A DNA stretch of 64,000 bases from UBA7985 sp002690455 (GCA_965662775.1 CBFIIW010000010.1:1-64000), one strand, 5' to 3'. Positions 27,459 to 36,529 are shown, counted from the stretch's first letter. Notes: generated by a model from the letters alone, not told the origin. Numbers and translations: made by a program.

Positions 27459-27807
27459 TGATTGCTTAGAGTACTAAGAAAGCTCGGGCTTTGGCCCGAA
27501 CAAACGAGCCCCGGTTCACCTCGAACCGGGGTTTTTTCGTTGCAATAGTTCGGGCGATTTAGTGCAGACCAGGCGCGGACCAGGGGCAAAGGGGGCGTTG
27601 TTCCGTTCCAGCGTACAGAGAAGCGGGACGGACAGAAATGGTGCCGACATTCTGAATGCAGCGTGACGGAAGCCTGCCGCCGACCAAGCGCACAGCAAAC
27701 AATCCGCTCCTCAGCAAGCTGCCTTGCCATCAATTCGAATGACCGCCTGATCTGGTCCAAGCATTGCGTTACGACGCAGCCGGACCAGACCGGGACAGGT
27801 TCGCCCT
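27459..27807. other. Gap between convergent binding-protein and permease genes
   Basis: Apart from the terminator at 27485-27537, the remaining 270 bases show no convincing gene on either strand; short frames there lack ribosome sites and recognisable motifs. The two transcription units converge here. Confidence 0.6.
27485..27537 (+). terminator. Intrinsic terminator after the sugar-binding protein
   Basis: Two hairpins in a row. A small one is CGGGC-TTTG-GCCCG (27485-27498). A strong one is CCCCGGTT-N7-AACCGGGG (27509-27531), followed by six T (27532-27537). The second is a textbook rho-independent terminator for the plus-strand gene. On the minus strand no comparable T-run follows, so it should not stop the facing permease transcript. 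Confidence 0.92.
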
Positions 27808-28782
27808 TTAGCCCTTGTTTGCGCCGAGCGTCAGACCCGCGACGAACTGCCGTTGCAGGAAAAAGAAGAAGAGCAGTGGAGGCAGGGCGACAATAATCGA
27901 CCCACCGGCCATCACATTCCAACGGTTGAGCCATTCTCCTCGGGCAAGGTTGACCAGTGCCGTCGGCGCAAGCGTAAACTCGCCCTGCGTAAGAACCAGC
28001 GACCAATAGAAGTCGTTCCAGACAAAGGTGAATATCAGCAAGCCCAAGGCCGCGAGTGCAGGCTTTATCAGTGGCAAAATCACCTTAAAGAAAATCTGGA
28101 ATTCGCCAGCGCCTTCGATCCGAGCAGCTTCGATCAATTCCGTCGGCAACGCGGCGATGAAGTTACGCATGAAGAAGACGCAGAAGCCGGTCTGGAAAGC
28201 GCCATGGAAAAGAATAAGGGCCCACGCACTGTTATAGGGCGAGCCGTTTTTCAGCTCAAACGCGCGGAACAGGTTTGAAAGGAAGGCCGTGATAAAGTCA
28301 CCGAGCGCAAACTGGACTGCGTTGCTAAGCCATGAAAAGTCAATTTCCGGCACAGGTATCATGATATCCTGAAGCAGCCTCATTACCGGCAGTGTCAGGA
28401 CTTGGAACGGGACGAAATTGCCAGCGACGAAGAAAGCGAAAATCCACGTTCGACCCAGAAACCGGTGTTTGGCCAGCGCATAGCCCGCCAACGACGCAAA
28501 CGAGATGGAAATCACTACGACGGGCAGCACGATCGCAAAACTCAACGCCATGGACTGCCAGAATGCCGGGTTGGCCAATAGTGTCCAAAACCCTTCGATC
28601 GATAGAGGGCTTGGCGGGGTAAAGCGCGCACCGGCCTCAGTGTTGATCTGATCGTTATCCTTGAGCGCCGTGTTCAGGAGCAGCAGCACCGGAAGTAACC
28701 AGATGAATGTTAAGGCAATCAAGAGGCTCAGGTAGTAAGCGCGGTTAAGCCGTGTCCATTTAGCGATCGGGCTTGGATACAT
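27808..28782 (-). CDS. Carbohydrate ABC transporter permease, MalG type
   Basis: A 324-aa inner-membrane permease with about six helices. The ATPase-contacting EAA loop reads EAARIEGAGEFQIFFKVILP near residue 225. The C-terminus ends GLTLGANKG, close to the GAVKG end typical of MalG-like permeases. An insert of about 35 residues (IPVPEIDFSWLSNAVQFALG region) lengthens it against MalG. It starts 15 bases after the stop of its partner permease, so both are one operon, transcribed toward the binding-protein gene. Confidence 0.92.
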   Translation of the reverse strand: MYPSPIAKWTRLNRAYYLSLLIALTFIWLLPVLLLLNTALKDNDQINTEAGARFTPPSPLSIEGFWTLLANPAFWQSMALSFAIVLPVVVISISFASLAGYALAKHRFLGRTWIFAFFVAGNFVPFQVLTLPVMRLLQDIMIPVPEIDFSWLSNAVQFALGDFITAFLSNLFRAFELKNGSPYNSAWALILFHGAFQTGFCVFFMRNFIAALPTELIEAARIEGAGEFQIFFKVILPLIKPALAALGLLIFTFVWNDFYWSLVLTQGEFTLAPTALVNLARGEWLNRWNVMAGGSIIVALPPLLFFFFLQRQFVAGLTLGANKG

Positions 28783-28797
28783 TTGGCGGTGACCCTC

Positions 28798-29901
28798 TTA
28801 ATCTTCTGTCTGTCGGACCATGTTGGTCACGAAGAAGACGATGAATACGAGCATAATGGCGAATAGAATGACGCTTACAGTGGCACCAAAGCCATAGTCG
28901 CCACCGCCCTCACCGAAGCCGGTCTCGTACATATATCGAGCCAGCACTTCTGACCAACGTTGTCCGCCAGTCATTACCTGGACCAGGTCGAAGCTCCTAA
29001 GCGCGCCGATGGTTGTAACCACCACACAGATGAAGGTCGCGGGCCACAGCTGCGGCAGGACTATTTTTCTGAACATGGCAAAACCGCGCGCGCCATCAAG
29101 CTTACCAGCTTCGATCAGCTCCGGGTTTATGGCCGTCAGACCCGCCAGATAGATGATAATGCAGTAGGCAATTTGAGGATACCAGGCGGCGATGATGACC
29201 CCAAGCGTTGAAATGCCATTGGTTCCAAGGATGCCGTAGCCTTCCTGGAGGCCAAGGAACGCGTAGAAGCCGACCAATGGTCCCCCTTCGAAGGGATTGT
29301 AAAAGAACTGGAAGAGAAAAGCGATAACCGCAGGCGAAATGACGAATGGAAAGAAGTAGAGGGGTTTGAGTATCCGGGCAAACAGAGCCGTTTGGTTCAG
29401 CAGTATCGCCAACGCCAGTCCAATCGGGATGGCAATCTGGAACAGAACAAGCCAAATAATGTTGTTAATCAGGGCTTTAAACTCAGAACTCGCACGTGGC
29501 ATTTTTGCCTTAGTCTCGGGATCGCGATCGAGTAGATCGATGATCTCGCGACTGCTGCGCTTCCAGTCCCGCGGAAATTGGTCAAAAAATTTCTGGTAGT
29601 TCTTTAGCCCCACAAACTCCATTTTTGGAACGCGACGGCAGGTAGCGTCCCCCTGAGCCTCTGCAATGGCCCGTCCGTCAGAGCAAATGAGCCGATCGGC
29701 CTTCACGTCGTGTAGACTCATCCAAATCGACCCGGCAATCGGATAGATCACAAAGATGGAGAACAGAAAGGCGGCCGGGGCGAGGAACATGAGTCGCTGG
29801 CCCCCGTACCGCGTAAAACGATGGGCGGCCAGAATAACAATCAAGATTAGAGCGGCGATGCCGATCAGCAGCCAAACGACCGCACTCATTCCCAGAAACA
29901 T
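28798..29901 (-). CDS. Carbohydrate ABC transporter permease, MalF type
   Basis: A 367-aa permease with an extra N-terminal helix, as in MalF-like proteins. The EAA loop is EAGKLDGARGFAMFRKIVLP near residue 265. A periplasmic loop of about 75 residues after helix 2 contains two Cys (LICSDG and ATCRRV) that could pair. It is the first gene of the two-gene permease operon. Together with the 26.2 kb binding protein it forms an importer for an unknown sugar; a shared MsmK/UgpC-type ATPase elsewhere would be needed. Confidence 0.92.
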   Translation of the reverse strand: MFLGMSAVVWLLIGIAALILIVILAAHRFTRYGGQRLMFLAPAAFLFSIFVIYPIAGSIWMSLHDVKADRLICSDGRAIAEAQGDATCRRVPKMEFVGLKNYQKFFDQFPRDWKRSSREIIDLLDRDPETKAKMPRASSEFKALINNIIWLVLFQIAIPIGLALAILLNQTALFARILKPLYFFPFVISPAVIAFLFQFFYNPFEGGPLVGFYAFLGLQEGYGILGTNGISTLGVIIAAWYPQIAYCIIIYLAGLTAINPELIEAGKLDGARGFAMFRKIVLPQLWPATFICVVVTTIGALRSFDLVQVMTGGQRWSEVLARYMYETGFGEGGGDYGFGATVSVILFAIMLVFIVFFVTNMVRQTED

Positions 29902-30341
29902 TTGCTACAGCCTCACAGGATCATAGACAAAATGATTGAAATTCAGCGTTTGGAAGAAGGCTAATACATTCGTTTTTACCGGGGTCTTTACCATGCTCGT
30001 GTCTCCCTTGGCCGAGCTTTGTTTGCTCGCAGCCGCCTTCGGTCTTTCGCAACAAAAGCACATGTCACCATCAAGGTGTCTATCGCTAGCAGGTGTCAGG
30101 CTTCCGGATTTCTTTTTCTCAAAGGCCTTTCACTCTTGCGGGAATTCGTCCTGTGCAACCGCTTGAACACTACCCGGTGTTGTCGGTCAACAAAGAGTGC
30201 TGGCAATCCAGCAGCTGTGAATTGAATGCTCAAACCGAATCAAGCGTAGATCCGGATCAATGGCCACAACCTGGCCCCGGAAGCCAAGGCGTGGGATCGG
30301 TCAAAGGACCATGGGTTTAAGGCTTTTCAGATGGCGGGGAG
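29902..30341. other. 440-base non-coding stretch with a possible hydrolase remnant
   Basis: No intact gene. On the minus strand, about 30200-30310 encodes LGFRGQVVAIDPDLRLI between stops. That resembles the C-terminal strand pair of beta-lactamase-like serine hydrolases (a GQ..-.DP...L pattern), suggesting the tail of a lost gene. The match is weak and rests on one segment. The rest is lower in GC and shows no promoter I can defend, although the permease operon promoter should be near 29910-30000. Confidence 0.25.
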
Positions 30342-31106
30342 TTATTCCGTGTCGTTCACAAGGTAGTGGTAAAAGGCCCGCTTCGACCAGACAAAAAGAA
30401 TCACAAGCCAAAGCGCCGTGCCCAGATACCCCATCGAGGCCAGCAGCGGATCTACGGTGCCAAAAGCACCCATCATTATCAGCGTCGGCGATGCACTGGG
30501 AATCACCAGCAGCGCCCAGTGTTCGAACACGTCGAGTACGAGCAGGACCGGCATCTGGATGAAGAAGGAGAGCAAGAGCGCCGGCAGCAGAAAGTCAGTC
30601 AGACGACGGAAACGCACTATCAGCCCAAGAGCGACCAGCAGGAAAAGCGTCATCAGTCCAATCAACCCAAAGCCAAAGTCGAGCAGGCTAAAGAGCGGGC
30701 CTTCGCCACCTTGCAATGCGATCCCAGCCTGCAACAAGGACAGCATCACTACGGTCATAAAAACCATCAGGAGATTAAGGCTGACCAGCTTTGCCGCAAT
30801 GAAATTGTTGGCAGAAAGTGGGGTGCCCAGCACGGCGTCGAGCATGCCGTCGTCGCGTTCACGCACGATCCGCGCTGCCATAAACAGCATGGTTGCCGAG
30901 CCGAGGCAGATCAGGATGAAGGCGGGGATGGCAGACGCCAAACGCGATGAAGGCACCAGTAACGCCAGCGGCAGCGCCAGCAAAGCAGAAACGACGAAGC
31001 CAATCAGATAAAGGCCGCTGCGCAGGTGCAGGTCAATGTCGGCGCGTATGGCCTTGAGCAGGCTCCTGTTTCCGCCGGGGGGAGGGTTCGAGTCAGGTTT
31101 GGTCAT
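30342..31106 (-). CDS. ABC-2 type transporter permease, orphan
   Basis: A 254-aa membrane protein with about six hydrophobic helices. It contains RIVRERDDGMLDAVLGTPLS near residue 75, the conserved cytoplasmic segment of ABC-2 permeases after helix 2. The ATG at 31106 is preferred over an in-frame start at 31154 that would begin inside a C-rich tract. Usually such permeases sit beside their ATPase gene; none is here. It may be a survivor of a degraded exporter operon. Substrate unknown. Confidence 0.75.
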   Translation of the reverse strand: MTKPDSNPPPGGNRSLLKAIRADIDLHLRSGLYLIGFVVSALLALPLALLVPSSRLASAIPAFILICLGSATMLFMAARIVRERDDGMLDAVLGTPLSANNFIAAKLVSLNLLMVFMTVVMLSLLQAGIALQGGEGPLFSLLDFGFGLIGLMTLFLLVALGLIVRFRRLTDFLLPALLLSFFIQMPVLLVLDVFEHWALLVIPSASPTLIMMGAFGTVDPLLASMGYLGTALWLVILFVWSKRAFYHYLVNDTE

Positions 31107-31460
31107 GATAAAGTTTCTCTGGTCAGAAGCGGGGGGGGGGGCTGGGCACGTCAATGAAAAGACAGTTGCGAAGACCTGTTCGCATTGCAGCTACCGGACC
31201 GGGCTGGGGTCGCAAAGGTCGTAGGTTGGAACTTTCGATGTGATCGATGAGCGAGCACCCCAGGGGCTGCAAATGTCAAAAATTACAGCCCTCTGGTCGG
31301 CGGGGTTCAGGCTGTGAAAAGCGGGTTCGACCACGTGATGAATTGGGCAGCGGGGTTGTTTAAGGTTTATCATGGCAGACGCTTTCCTCAACTCGGTGGC
31401 TGCATTTCGCAAACTGGAACTAAACGCGCCCAAACGTCAGGCTAGCCTTTTGATGGATGA
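31107..31460. other. Region upstream of the HNH pseudogene
   Basis: Contains a G11 tract (31131-31141). It also holds a possible 34-codon frame at 31373-31475 (MADAFLNSVAAFRKLELNAP...) with AAGG six bases ahead of its ATG. That short frame overlaps the start of the HNH remnant in another frame and has no recognised motif. Nothing else is supported. Confidence 0.4.
31131..31141. repeat. Homopolymer of eleven G
   Basis: Eleven consecutive G on the plus strand, that is eleven C on the sense strand of the ABC-2 permease, about 25 bases ahead of its ATG. Long G/C tracts in 5' regions slip during replication and can vary expression. It may also be an assembly-sensitive site. Confidence 0.85.
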
Positions 31461-31871
31461 ATGCTTCACGAGATAGAACTATGTGACGGCGTGGGCGGTC
31501 AATCGATCGGTCTAGAAGCAGCAGGCGATGAACCAGCGAATACAAGAGAGGTCTTAAAGCAGAAAAGAGCGTATGCGCTGTAGCGGAATAGGTTCACCTG
31601 TCAGATGTGCAGCGCGGCTACGAGTCAACCTTATCCGACAGACAAAGGGAGAAAGCCGCCTTTGCATCTGGGTCATATTCACGCAAAGTCTGAAGGGAGC
31701 GACGACGTGCCAAATAATTTGAGAGCGCTGTGTTCAGTTTGTACTAAAGGTGCTTCATACGATCCTGCGTCGTCCCCAACTACCCTTATGTTGCTCGCGA
31801 TGATAAGGAAGACGCCTGCAGTAGACCACAGGGCAGTGCTGAACTTCCCAAAAGCAAAATTCCCGGACTGA
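31461..31871 (+). pseudogene. HNH endonuclease interrupted by an amber codon
   Basis: Frame 3 from ATG 31461 reads 40 residues, meets TAG at 31581-31583, and continues without a break to TGA at 31869-31871 (136 codons in all). The stop falls inside the family pattern: LKQKRAYAL, then the stop, then RNRFTCQMCSAA, where relatives have a Trp, Glu or Arg. Downstream the HNH core is complete: CQMC as a zinc knuckle, LHLGHIHAKSEGSDD with the catalytic His, NNLRALCSVC with the Asn and second zinc knuckle. A single-base change (for example TGG to TAG) would explain the break. The part from 31605 might still be made from its own ATG, but it would lose the first Cys. Confidence 0.75.
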
Positions 31872-31883
31872 CTAGAGGCCGTT

Positions 31884-33602
31884 TTGACCACAACAACGAC
31901 AGCACCAGACCAGACATCCATGGATTTTGACTACGTAGTCGTCGGCAGCGGGTCGGCTGGGGCCATATTGGCCGCGCGGCTGGCCGAGGATCCCTCAGTG
32001 CGGGTCGCAGTGCTGGAATTTGGCGGCAGCGACCGGTCAATTTTTGTACAGATGCCGACGGCGCTGTCCATTCCCATGACGCAGGACAAGTTCAATTGGG
32101 GCTATTGGTCCGACCCTGAGCCCGGGCTGGGCGGCCGGGTTATGGACTGTCCCCGGGGCAAGGTTCTTGGCGGCTCGTCGAGTATCAACGGCATGGCCTT
32201 CGTGCGCGGTTGTGCAGGGGACCTAGACCAGTGGGAAGCTGCCGGTGCTGATGGCTGGAACTACGCTAGCTTGCTGCCTTACTATCAACGACTTGAACGG
32301 ACAAGCCACGGTGAGGACAGTTATCGGGGGCGAGGCGGTGAAGTCGGTGTGGGCAATGGCAACAATCGACAGCTAAACCCGCTTTATGATGCTTTCATCG
32401 CCGCTGGCGCGCAAGCCGGATACCCCGTGACGGAGGACTATAACGGTTTCCAGCAGGAAGGGTTTGGGCCCATGCAGATGAATGTCGCCAGTGGCAGGCG
32501 GCAGTCGACGGCGAACGCCTTCCTCGCTCCTGCACGCAAGCGGCCGAACCTAAGGATCATCACCGGTGTGCTGGCCCAACGCGTCCTGCTCGACGGTACG
32601 CGGGCCATTGGTGTAGAGGTCACCCGTGGCGGAAAGACCGCGCAGGTTTTGGCGCGTCGTGAAGTCATCCTGGCCGCGGGTTCTGTCGGCTCGCCTACGC
32701 TGCTGCAACGCTCCGGCATCGGTCCGGGGGCAGTGCTCAAGCGAGCGGGGGTCTTGCCCGTGGTCGATCTGCCTGGAGTCGGTGCCAATTTACAGGACCA
32801 TCTGGAAGTTTATTTCCAGTATCGCTGCACGCAGGCAATCACGCTCAATGGCCGCCTCAACCCGTTGAGCAAGGCGTGGATCGGGGCGCGATGGATGCTG
32901 ACGAAGACAGGTCTGGGTGCGACCAATCATTTCGAGGCCTGTGCCTTCATCCGCTCAGACAAGGGCGTGCAATGGCCGGATATTCAATATCACTTTTTGC
33001 CTGCCGCTATGCGCTATGATGGCCGAGCTGCCTTTGACGGGCACGGTTTTCAGGTTCACGTCGGCCCGAACAAGCCTCGGAGTCGGGGACGGATCGCGAT
33101 CCGTACGCCGTTGGCTGAGGATGCGCCATCAATCCTGTTTAACTATCTCACCGACCCGCAGGACATCGACGACTGGCGCAAGGCTATCCGCCTGACCCGA
33201 GAGATCCTACAGCAGGATGCGCTGACGCCGTTCCGCGGGACCGAAATTCAGCCCGGTGCTGACGTGCAGAGTGATAATGAAATCGACGCTTGGGTGCGGG
33301 AGAATGTTGAGAGTGCCTATCATCCGTCTTGCACGTGCAAAATCGGTCGCGACGATGATCCGATGGCTGTGCTCGACCGAGATTGTCGTGTGCGTGGGGT
33401 TGAGAAACTGCGTGTTGCGGACAGTTCAACATTCCCGGTGATCACCAACGGCAACTTGAATGCACCATCAATGATGGTGGGCGAACGAGCGGCGGATCTG
33501 ATCCGAGGGCGCGATCCGTTGCCACCGAGCAATGCCCCTGCCTGGTTCGATCCGCAGTGGGAAACCCGGCAGCGCGAGGGCCAGCCGCAACGCGCCCTTT
33601 AG
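31884..33602 (+). CDS. GMC-family FAD oxidoreductase (choline dehydrogenase-like)
   Basis: A 572-aa flavoprotein alcohol dehydrogenase. The FAD motif VVGSGSAGAILAARL is near residues 18-32, followed by GKVLGGSSSINGMAFVRG (GMC signature 1) and LAAGSVGSPTLLQRSGIG (GMC signature 2). The C-terminal catalytic region has YHPSCTCKIG and NGNLNAPSMM. A TTG at 31884 has AGAGG five bases ahead; the ATG at 31920 (MDFDYVVVG) is the alternative. BetA is the best-known relative, but no betaine aldehyde dehydrogenase or BetI is adjacent, so choline is only one possible alcohol. Confidence 0.9.
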   Translation: MTTTTTAPDQTSMDFDYVVVGSGSAGAILAARLAEDPSVRVAVLEFGGSDRSIFVQMPTALSIPMTQDKFNWGYWSDPEPGLGGRVMDCPRGKVLGGSSSINGMAFVRGCAGDLDQWEAAGADGWNYASLLPYYQRLERTSHGEDSYRGRGGEVGVGNGNNRQLNPLYDAFIAAGAQAGYPVTEDYNGFQQEGFGPMQMNVASGRRQSTANAFLAPARKRPNLRIITGVLAQRVLLDGTRAIGVEVTRGGKTAQVLARREVILAAGSVGSPTLLQRSGIGPGAVLKRAGVLPVVDLPGVGANLQDHLEVYFQYRCTQAITLNGRLNPLSKAWIGARWMLTKTGLGATNHFEACAFIRSDKGVQWPDIQYHFLPAAMRYDGRAAFDGHGFQVHVGPNKPRSRGRIAIRTPLAEDAPSILFNYLTDPQDIDDWRKAIRLTREILQQDALTPFRGTEIQPGADVQSDNEIDAWVRENVESAYHPSCTCKIGRDDDPMAVLDRDCRVRGVEKLRVADSSTFPVITNGNLNAPSMMVGERAADLIRGRDPLPPSNAPAWFDPQWETRQREGQPQRAL

Positions 33603-33652
33603 CGCTCGGTAAAGCTAGGTTCTGCTGTCCTCGGTTTCGCCGTGTGGCGGCC

Positions 33653-34912
33653 TTAGGTGCAGCTGTTCAGCGCCGCAGCAACGCCAGCGCTCAACTCATC
33701 GAGCAGCAGAGCTGGGTCTTCGATCCCCACCGAGAGCCGGAAGAAAGCTTCGGTAATGCCCAGAGCGGTGCGTTGCTCTTCTGTGAGTCCCCGGTGTGAG
33801 CTGGAAGCCGGGTGTGAAATGGTGGTGCTGACATCGCCCAGCGTTGGCGCGAAGGTAATCCCGCCCAGTGCGTGCATCAGTGCGTTGGCCTGTGGTCGGC
33901 CACCAGGGACAGTGAAGCTGACCATATTGCCGGGATTGTTACCCAGCAGGGTGCGCGCCAGTGACCGGTCAGGGTGGTCGTCACGCCCAGGATAGAACAC
34001 GTCTCCGATCCCGGGACATGTGGCGAGGTGGTCGGCAATGCGCCGGGCGTTATCCTGTGCACGCTCGAATCGTAGCGCGAATGTGTGCAACCCGCGCTCC
34101 GCCATCCAGCAGTCCCAGGGCGAGGGGGTTAGCCCCCAGGTTGCAATAGCATCCTCTACCTGCTGGCGTACGGCGGGTGCTCGCGCGGCAACATAACCCA
34201 GCGTCACGTCTGAATGACCGGAGAGTAGCTTGGTCACTGAGTTAACCACTAAATCAGCACCAAGTTCGAAGCCGGAAGCCACCGCTGGTGTGGTGAAAGT
34301 GTTATCGATCAGCAGCAGTATCCCCCGGTCCCGACAAAGCGCTGCGATGCCGTCAATATCTGCGATCCGCAAGGTCGGGTTGGATACGATTTCAACGAGG
34401 ACCATGCGTGTTTCCGAGCGTAGGGCAGCCGCAACATTGCTCGCATCCGCAACGTCTACGAGGCTCGCCGACAGGCCCAGACGAGGCAGATCCTGATTGA
34501 GCAGGCGCAGGCTCTTTCCGTAGAGCTGGTCACCGGCGATGACGTGATCGCCCGTCTGCAAGACGCCCAGAACGGCTGCTGTGATTGCTGACATGCCGGA
34601 GCTGGTCATCAGCCCGGTGGTAGGCGCGGCTTCAAGCGCATCAATCTTGCCGGCAAGAACATCAGCGTTAGGGTGGCCTTCGCGTGCATAGGTGTAGCCC
34701 TGCGCACGGCCTTCATATTGGTCTTCGAGCGCGTCGACATCTGGTGTCGTATACACGACGGCAGGCTGCAGCGGAGAACCTAGCGCGCGGGACTCAGAGG
34801 GTGGAAAGGGCGCACGCCGGACCACATTTGGCAGTTGCCGATTAAGCCGTCTGCTCTCGGTGGTCCGGGCGATAGGGTCGCTATCTTCACGCAGGTTGTC
34901 AGTCTCTGTCAC
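33653..34912 (-). CDS. Trans-sulfuration PLP enzyme (cystathionine gamma-synthase/lyase family)
   Basis: A 419-aa PLP enzyme of the Cys/Met metabolism family. The PLP Lys is in NSVTKLLSGHSDV, preceded by LLIDNTFTTP with the PLP-ring Asp. YTYAREGHPNADVL and SSGMSAITAA are further family blocks; TISHPASSSHRGL near the end binds the substrate carboxylate. Members catalyse gamma-synthase, gamma-lyase or O-acyl-homoserine sulfhydrylase reactions, and sequence by eye cannot separate them. The GTG at 34912 with AAAGGA upstream is chosen over an in-frame start at 35038. Confidence 0.9.
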   Translation of the reverse strand: MTETDNLREDSDPIARTTESRRLNRQLPNVVRRAPFPPSESRALGSPLQPAVVYTTPDVDALEDQYEGRAQGYTYAREGHPNADVLAGKIDALEAAPTTGLMTSSGMSAITAAVLGVLQTGDHVIAGDQLYGKSLRLLNQDLPRLGLSASLVDVADASNVAAALRSETRMVLVEIVSNPTLRIADIDGIAALCRDRGILLLIDNTFTTPAVASGFELGADLVVNSVTKLLSGHSDVTLGYVAARAPAVRQQVEDAIATWGLTPSPWDCWMAERGLHTFALRFERAQDNARRIADHLATCPGIGDVFYPGRDDHPDRSLARTLLGNNPGNMVSFTVPGGRPQANALMHALGGITFAPTLGDVSTTISHPASSSHRGLTEEQRTALGITEAFFRLSVGIEDPALLLDELSAGVAAALNSCT

Positions 34913-35275
34913 CTGGTTGTCCTTTCTAGACCTCGGTTGTTTCGGTGCCGTCCGAGCAAACAGGCTCTCTCGGCCATGGTTCTGCATTTCTTCTGCCCCG
35001 ATGCGGGCGCGGTGCGCAGGAGAGCACTTCGCTCGCAAGGTGGCAATATGGCTGCTGAGACCAAGGTGAGGCCTGGTAACGGTCCTTTGCGGCGGGTGAG
35101 GGTCTGTGACCTAAACCGACTTGAGTGCCGCGAACACACAAGACGCATGCAAGGTCATGGTTAAGCCTGTGAGCCGGCTTACCGGTGAGATCAGCTCGTC
35201 GTTCCGCCCTCAGACACCGCGCACGCCCCAGCCGAGCTTCCAACCCCGGCGTTTAGTGCGTCAAATGGAGGACTC
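34913..35275. other. Divergent intergenic region between the PLP enzyme and an MFS gene
   Basis: About 360 bases serving two divergent genes. I looked for SAM-I, SAM-II, SAM/SAH and cobalamin riboswitch cores on the minus strand because of the methionine-type enzyme; none was convincing. GAGAGCACTTCGCTCGC-type small hairpins exist but no conserved core. Promoters for both genes should be here. Confidence 0.5.
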
Positions 35276-36529
35276 ATGAGCAATACGGCGTTTTCACCCT
35301 TGGACCTTAGCTTGCTGATCCGTGCGCGAGTGGTGGTTAGTGTTGTGCTGTCGATGGTCTTTGCTGGGTTCGCTAACGGGCTTCTGTACGCCTGGGTGCC
35401 GATCCGCCTGTCTGCACTAGGCTACGACCCTTCAGTCGCCGGTATGTTGATCGCGGTGACGGCAGTGGGCGGCTTTCTTGGTTGCTTCATTACTGCACCG
35501 CTGGTTCGTCGATTGGGACAGGCGCGGGCGTGGCTGCTTTCCCTGGGTATGCTGCTGATCTCGCATGGTATTCTGGCGTTCACCGAAGAGCCCCTATTGT
35601 GGGGTCTGGGACGGCTCGCTTATGGCGTTGCCATGACCCAGCTATTTGTGGTCGGGCAGAGCTGGTTCAATGCCTTGGTGACCAATCGCTTTCGGGGGCG
35701 CGTGCAATCTAGCCTCAACACGCTGTTCGTTGTTGGTTTGGGCGTTGGAGGCTTTGGCATCGGGTTCCTCAGCGTTGATGGCAACATGGCACCGTTGATG
35801 GCGCTCGGTCTGACCATCGCGGCCCTATCACCGATGCTGATACCGGGTTTGCCGCGTGTGCCCACGCCTCAGGCTGCGCGCGTGCAGGTGCTGCGGGCCT
35901 GGCAGATTTCACCGCTGGCGGTTTCAGGAATGCTGTTTGCCGGTGGTGTGACTATGCTGGTGCAGGGCTATGCCCCCATCTTCGCGCATGCCAAGGGCTT
36001 TGAGCCGGGGCAAATCGGGCTGATGCTGCTGTTGATGCAGCTGGGTATTTTCGGCGTACCGATATCAGCCGGCTTCGTTTCTGACCGGATCGATCGCCGC
36101 TGGGTCATTGTTGTCTGCACAGTGCTGATTGTCGGGTGTGCGGCTTTTGCCAGCGAGGTTGCAGGTCTGAACTTTTTGTTTCTGGTCGCCGCTTTCGGTC
36201 TATGGGCCGGGGCAACAGAAGCAATTTTTTCAGTCGCCTCCGCACAAGCCAGCGACCATGCGCAAGCCGAGGAATACCTCAGCCTGTCTTCAACCCTGAT
36301 TCTTGTCTGGTCCATCGGAGCGGCTCTGGTGCCCGGCGTGACGAGTGTGCTGACCCGCATGTTTGGGGTCTCTGCTTTCATGGTCGTTGCGGCTGTCTTG
36401 GCGCTGGCGTTTTTGCTCTTCACTCTGGTTCAACTGCGCTTGCAGCCTAAGCCGTTGGAAACGATTTCAGAGAACGGTAGTATGCGCGATGAGCCAGGTC
36501 TCGAACTTTCCGATTCGCCACCGCGATAG
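35276..36529 (+). CDS. MFS transporter (second)
   Basis: A 417-aa carrier with about twelve helices. SDRIDRRWVIV near residue 265 is the repeat of the MFS loop signature at the start of the second half. RFRGRVQSSLNTLF lies after helix 4-5, in a position common to YcaD/UMF-like carriers. GGAGG precedes the ATG by five bases. It is divergent from the PLP enzyme. The C-terminal tail is hydrophilic (about 35 residues). Substrate cannot be inferred. Confidence 0.85.
   Translation: MSNTAFSPLDLSLLIRARVVVSVVLSMVFAGFANGLLYAWVPIRLSALGYDPSVAGMLIAVTAVGGFLGCFITAPLVRRLGQARAWLLSLGMLLISHGILAFTEEPLLWGLGRLAYGVAMTQLFVVGQSWFNALVTNRFRGRVQSSLNTLFVVGLGVGGFGIGFLSVDGNMAPLMALGLTIAALSPMLIPGLPRVPTPQAARVQVLRAWQISPLAVSGMLFAGGVTMLVQGYAPIFAHAKGFEPGQIGLMLLLMQLGIFGVPISAGFVSDRIDRRWVIVVCTVLIVGCAAFASEVAGLNFLFLVAAFGLWAGATEAIFSVASAQASDHAQAEEYLSLSSTLILVWSIGAALVPGVTSVLTRMFGVSAFMVVAAVLALAFLLFTLVQLRLQPKPLETISENGSMRDEPGLELSDSPPR

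Noticed and set aside
31581..31583. Amber codon read as a pyrrolysine or other recoded residue in the HNH gene
   Set aside because: No pyl genes are seen and all other genes use TAG rarely and only as stop; a simple nonsense mutation is the plainer reading.
34913..35275. Possible SAM or cobalamin riboswitch upstream of the PLP sulfur enzyme
   Set aside because: Several small hairpins exist, but none of the conserved cores of SAM-I, SAM-II, SAM/SAH or B12 riboswitches could be matched.
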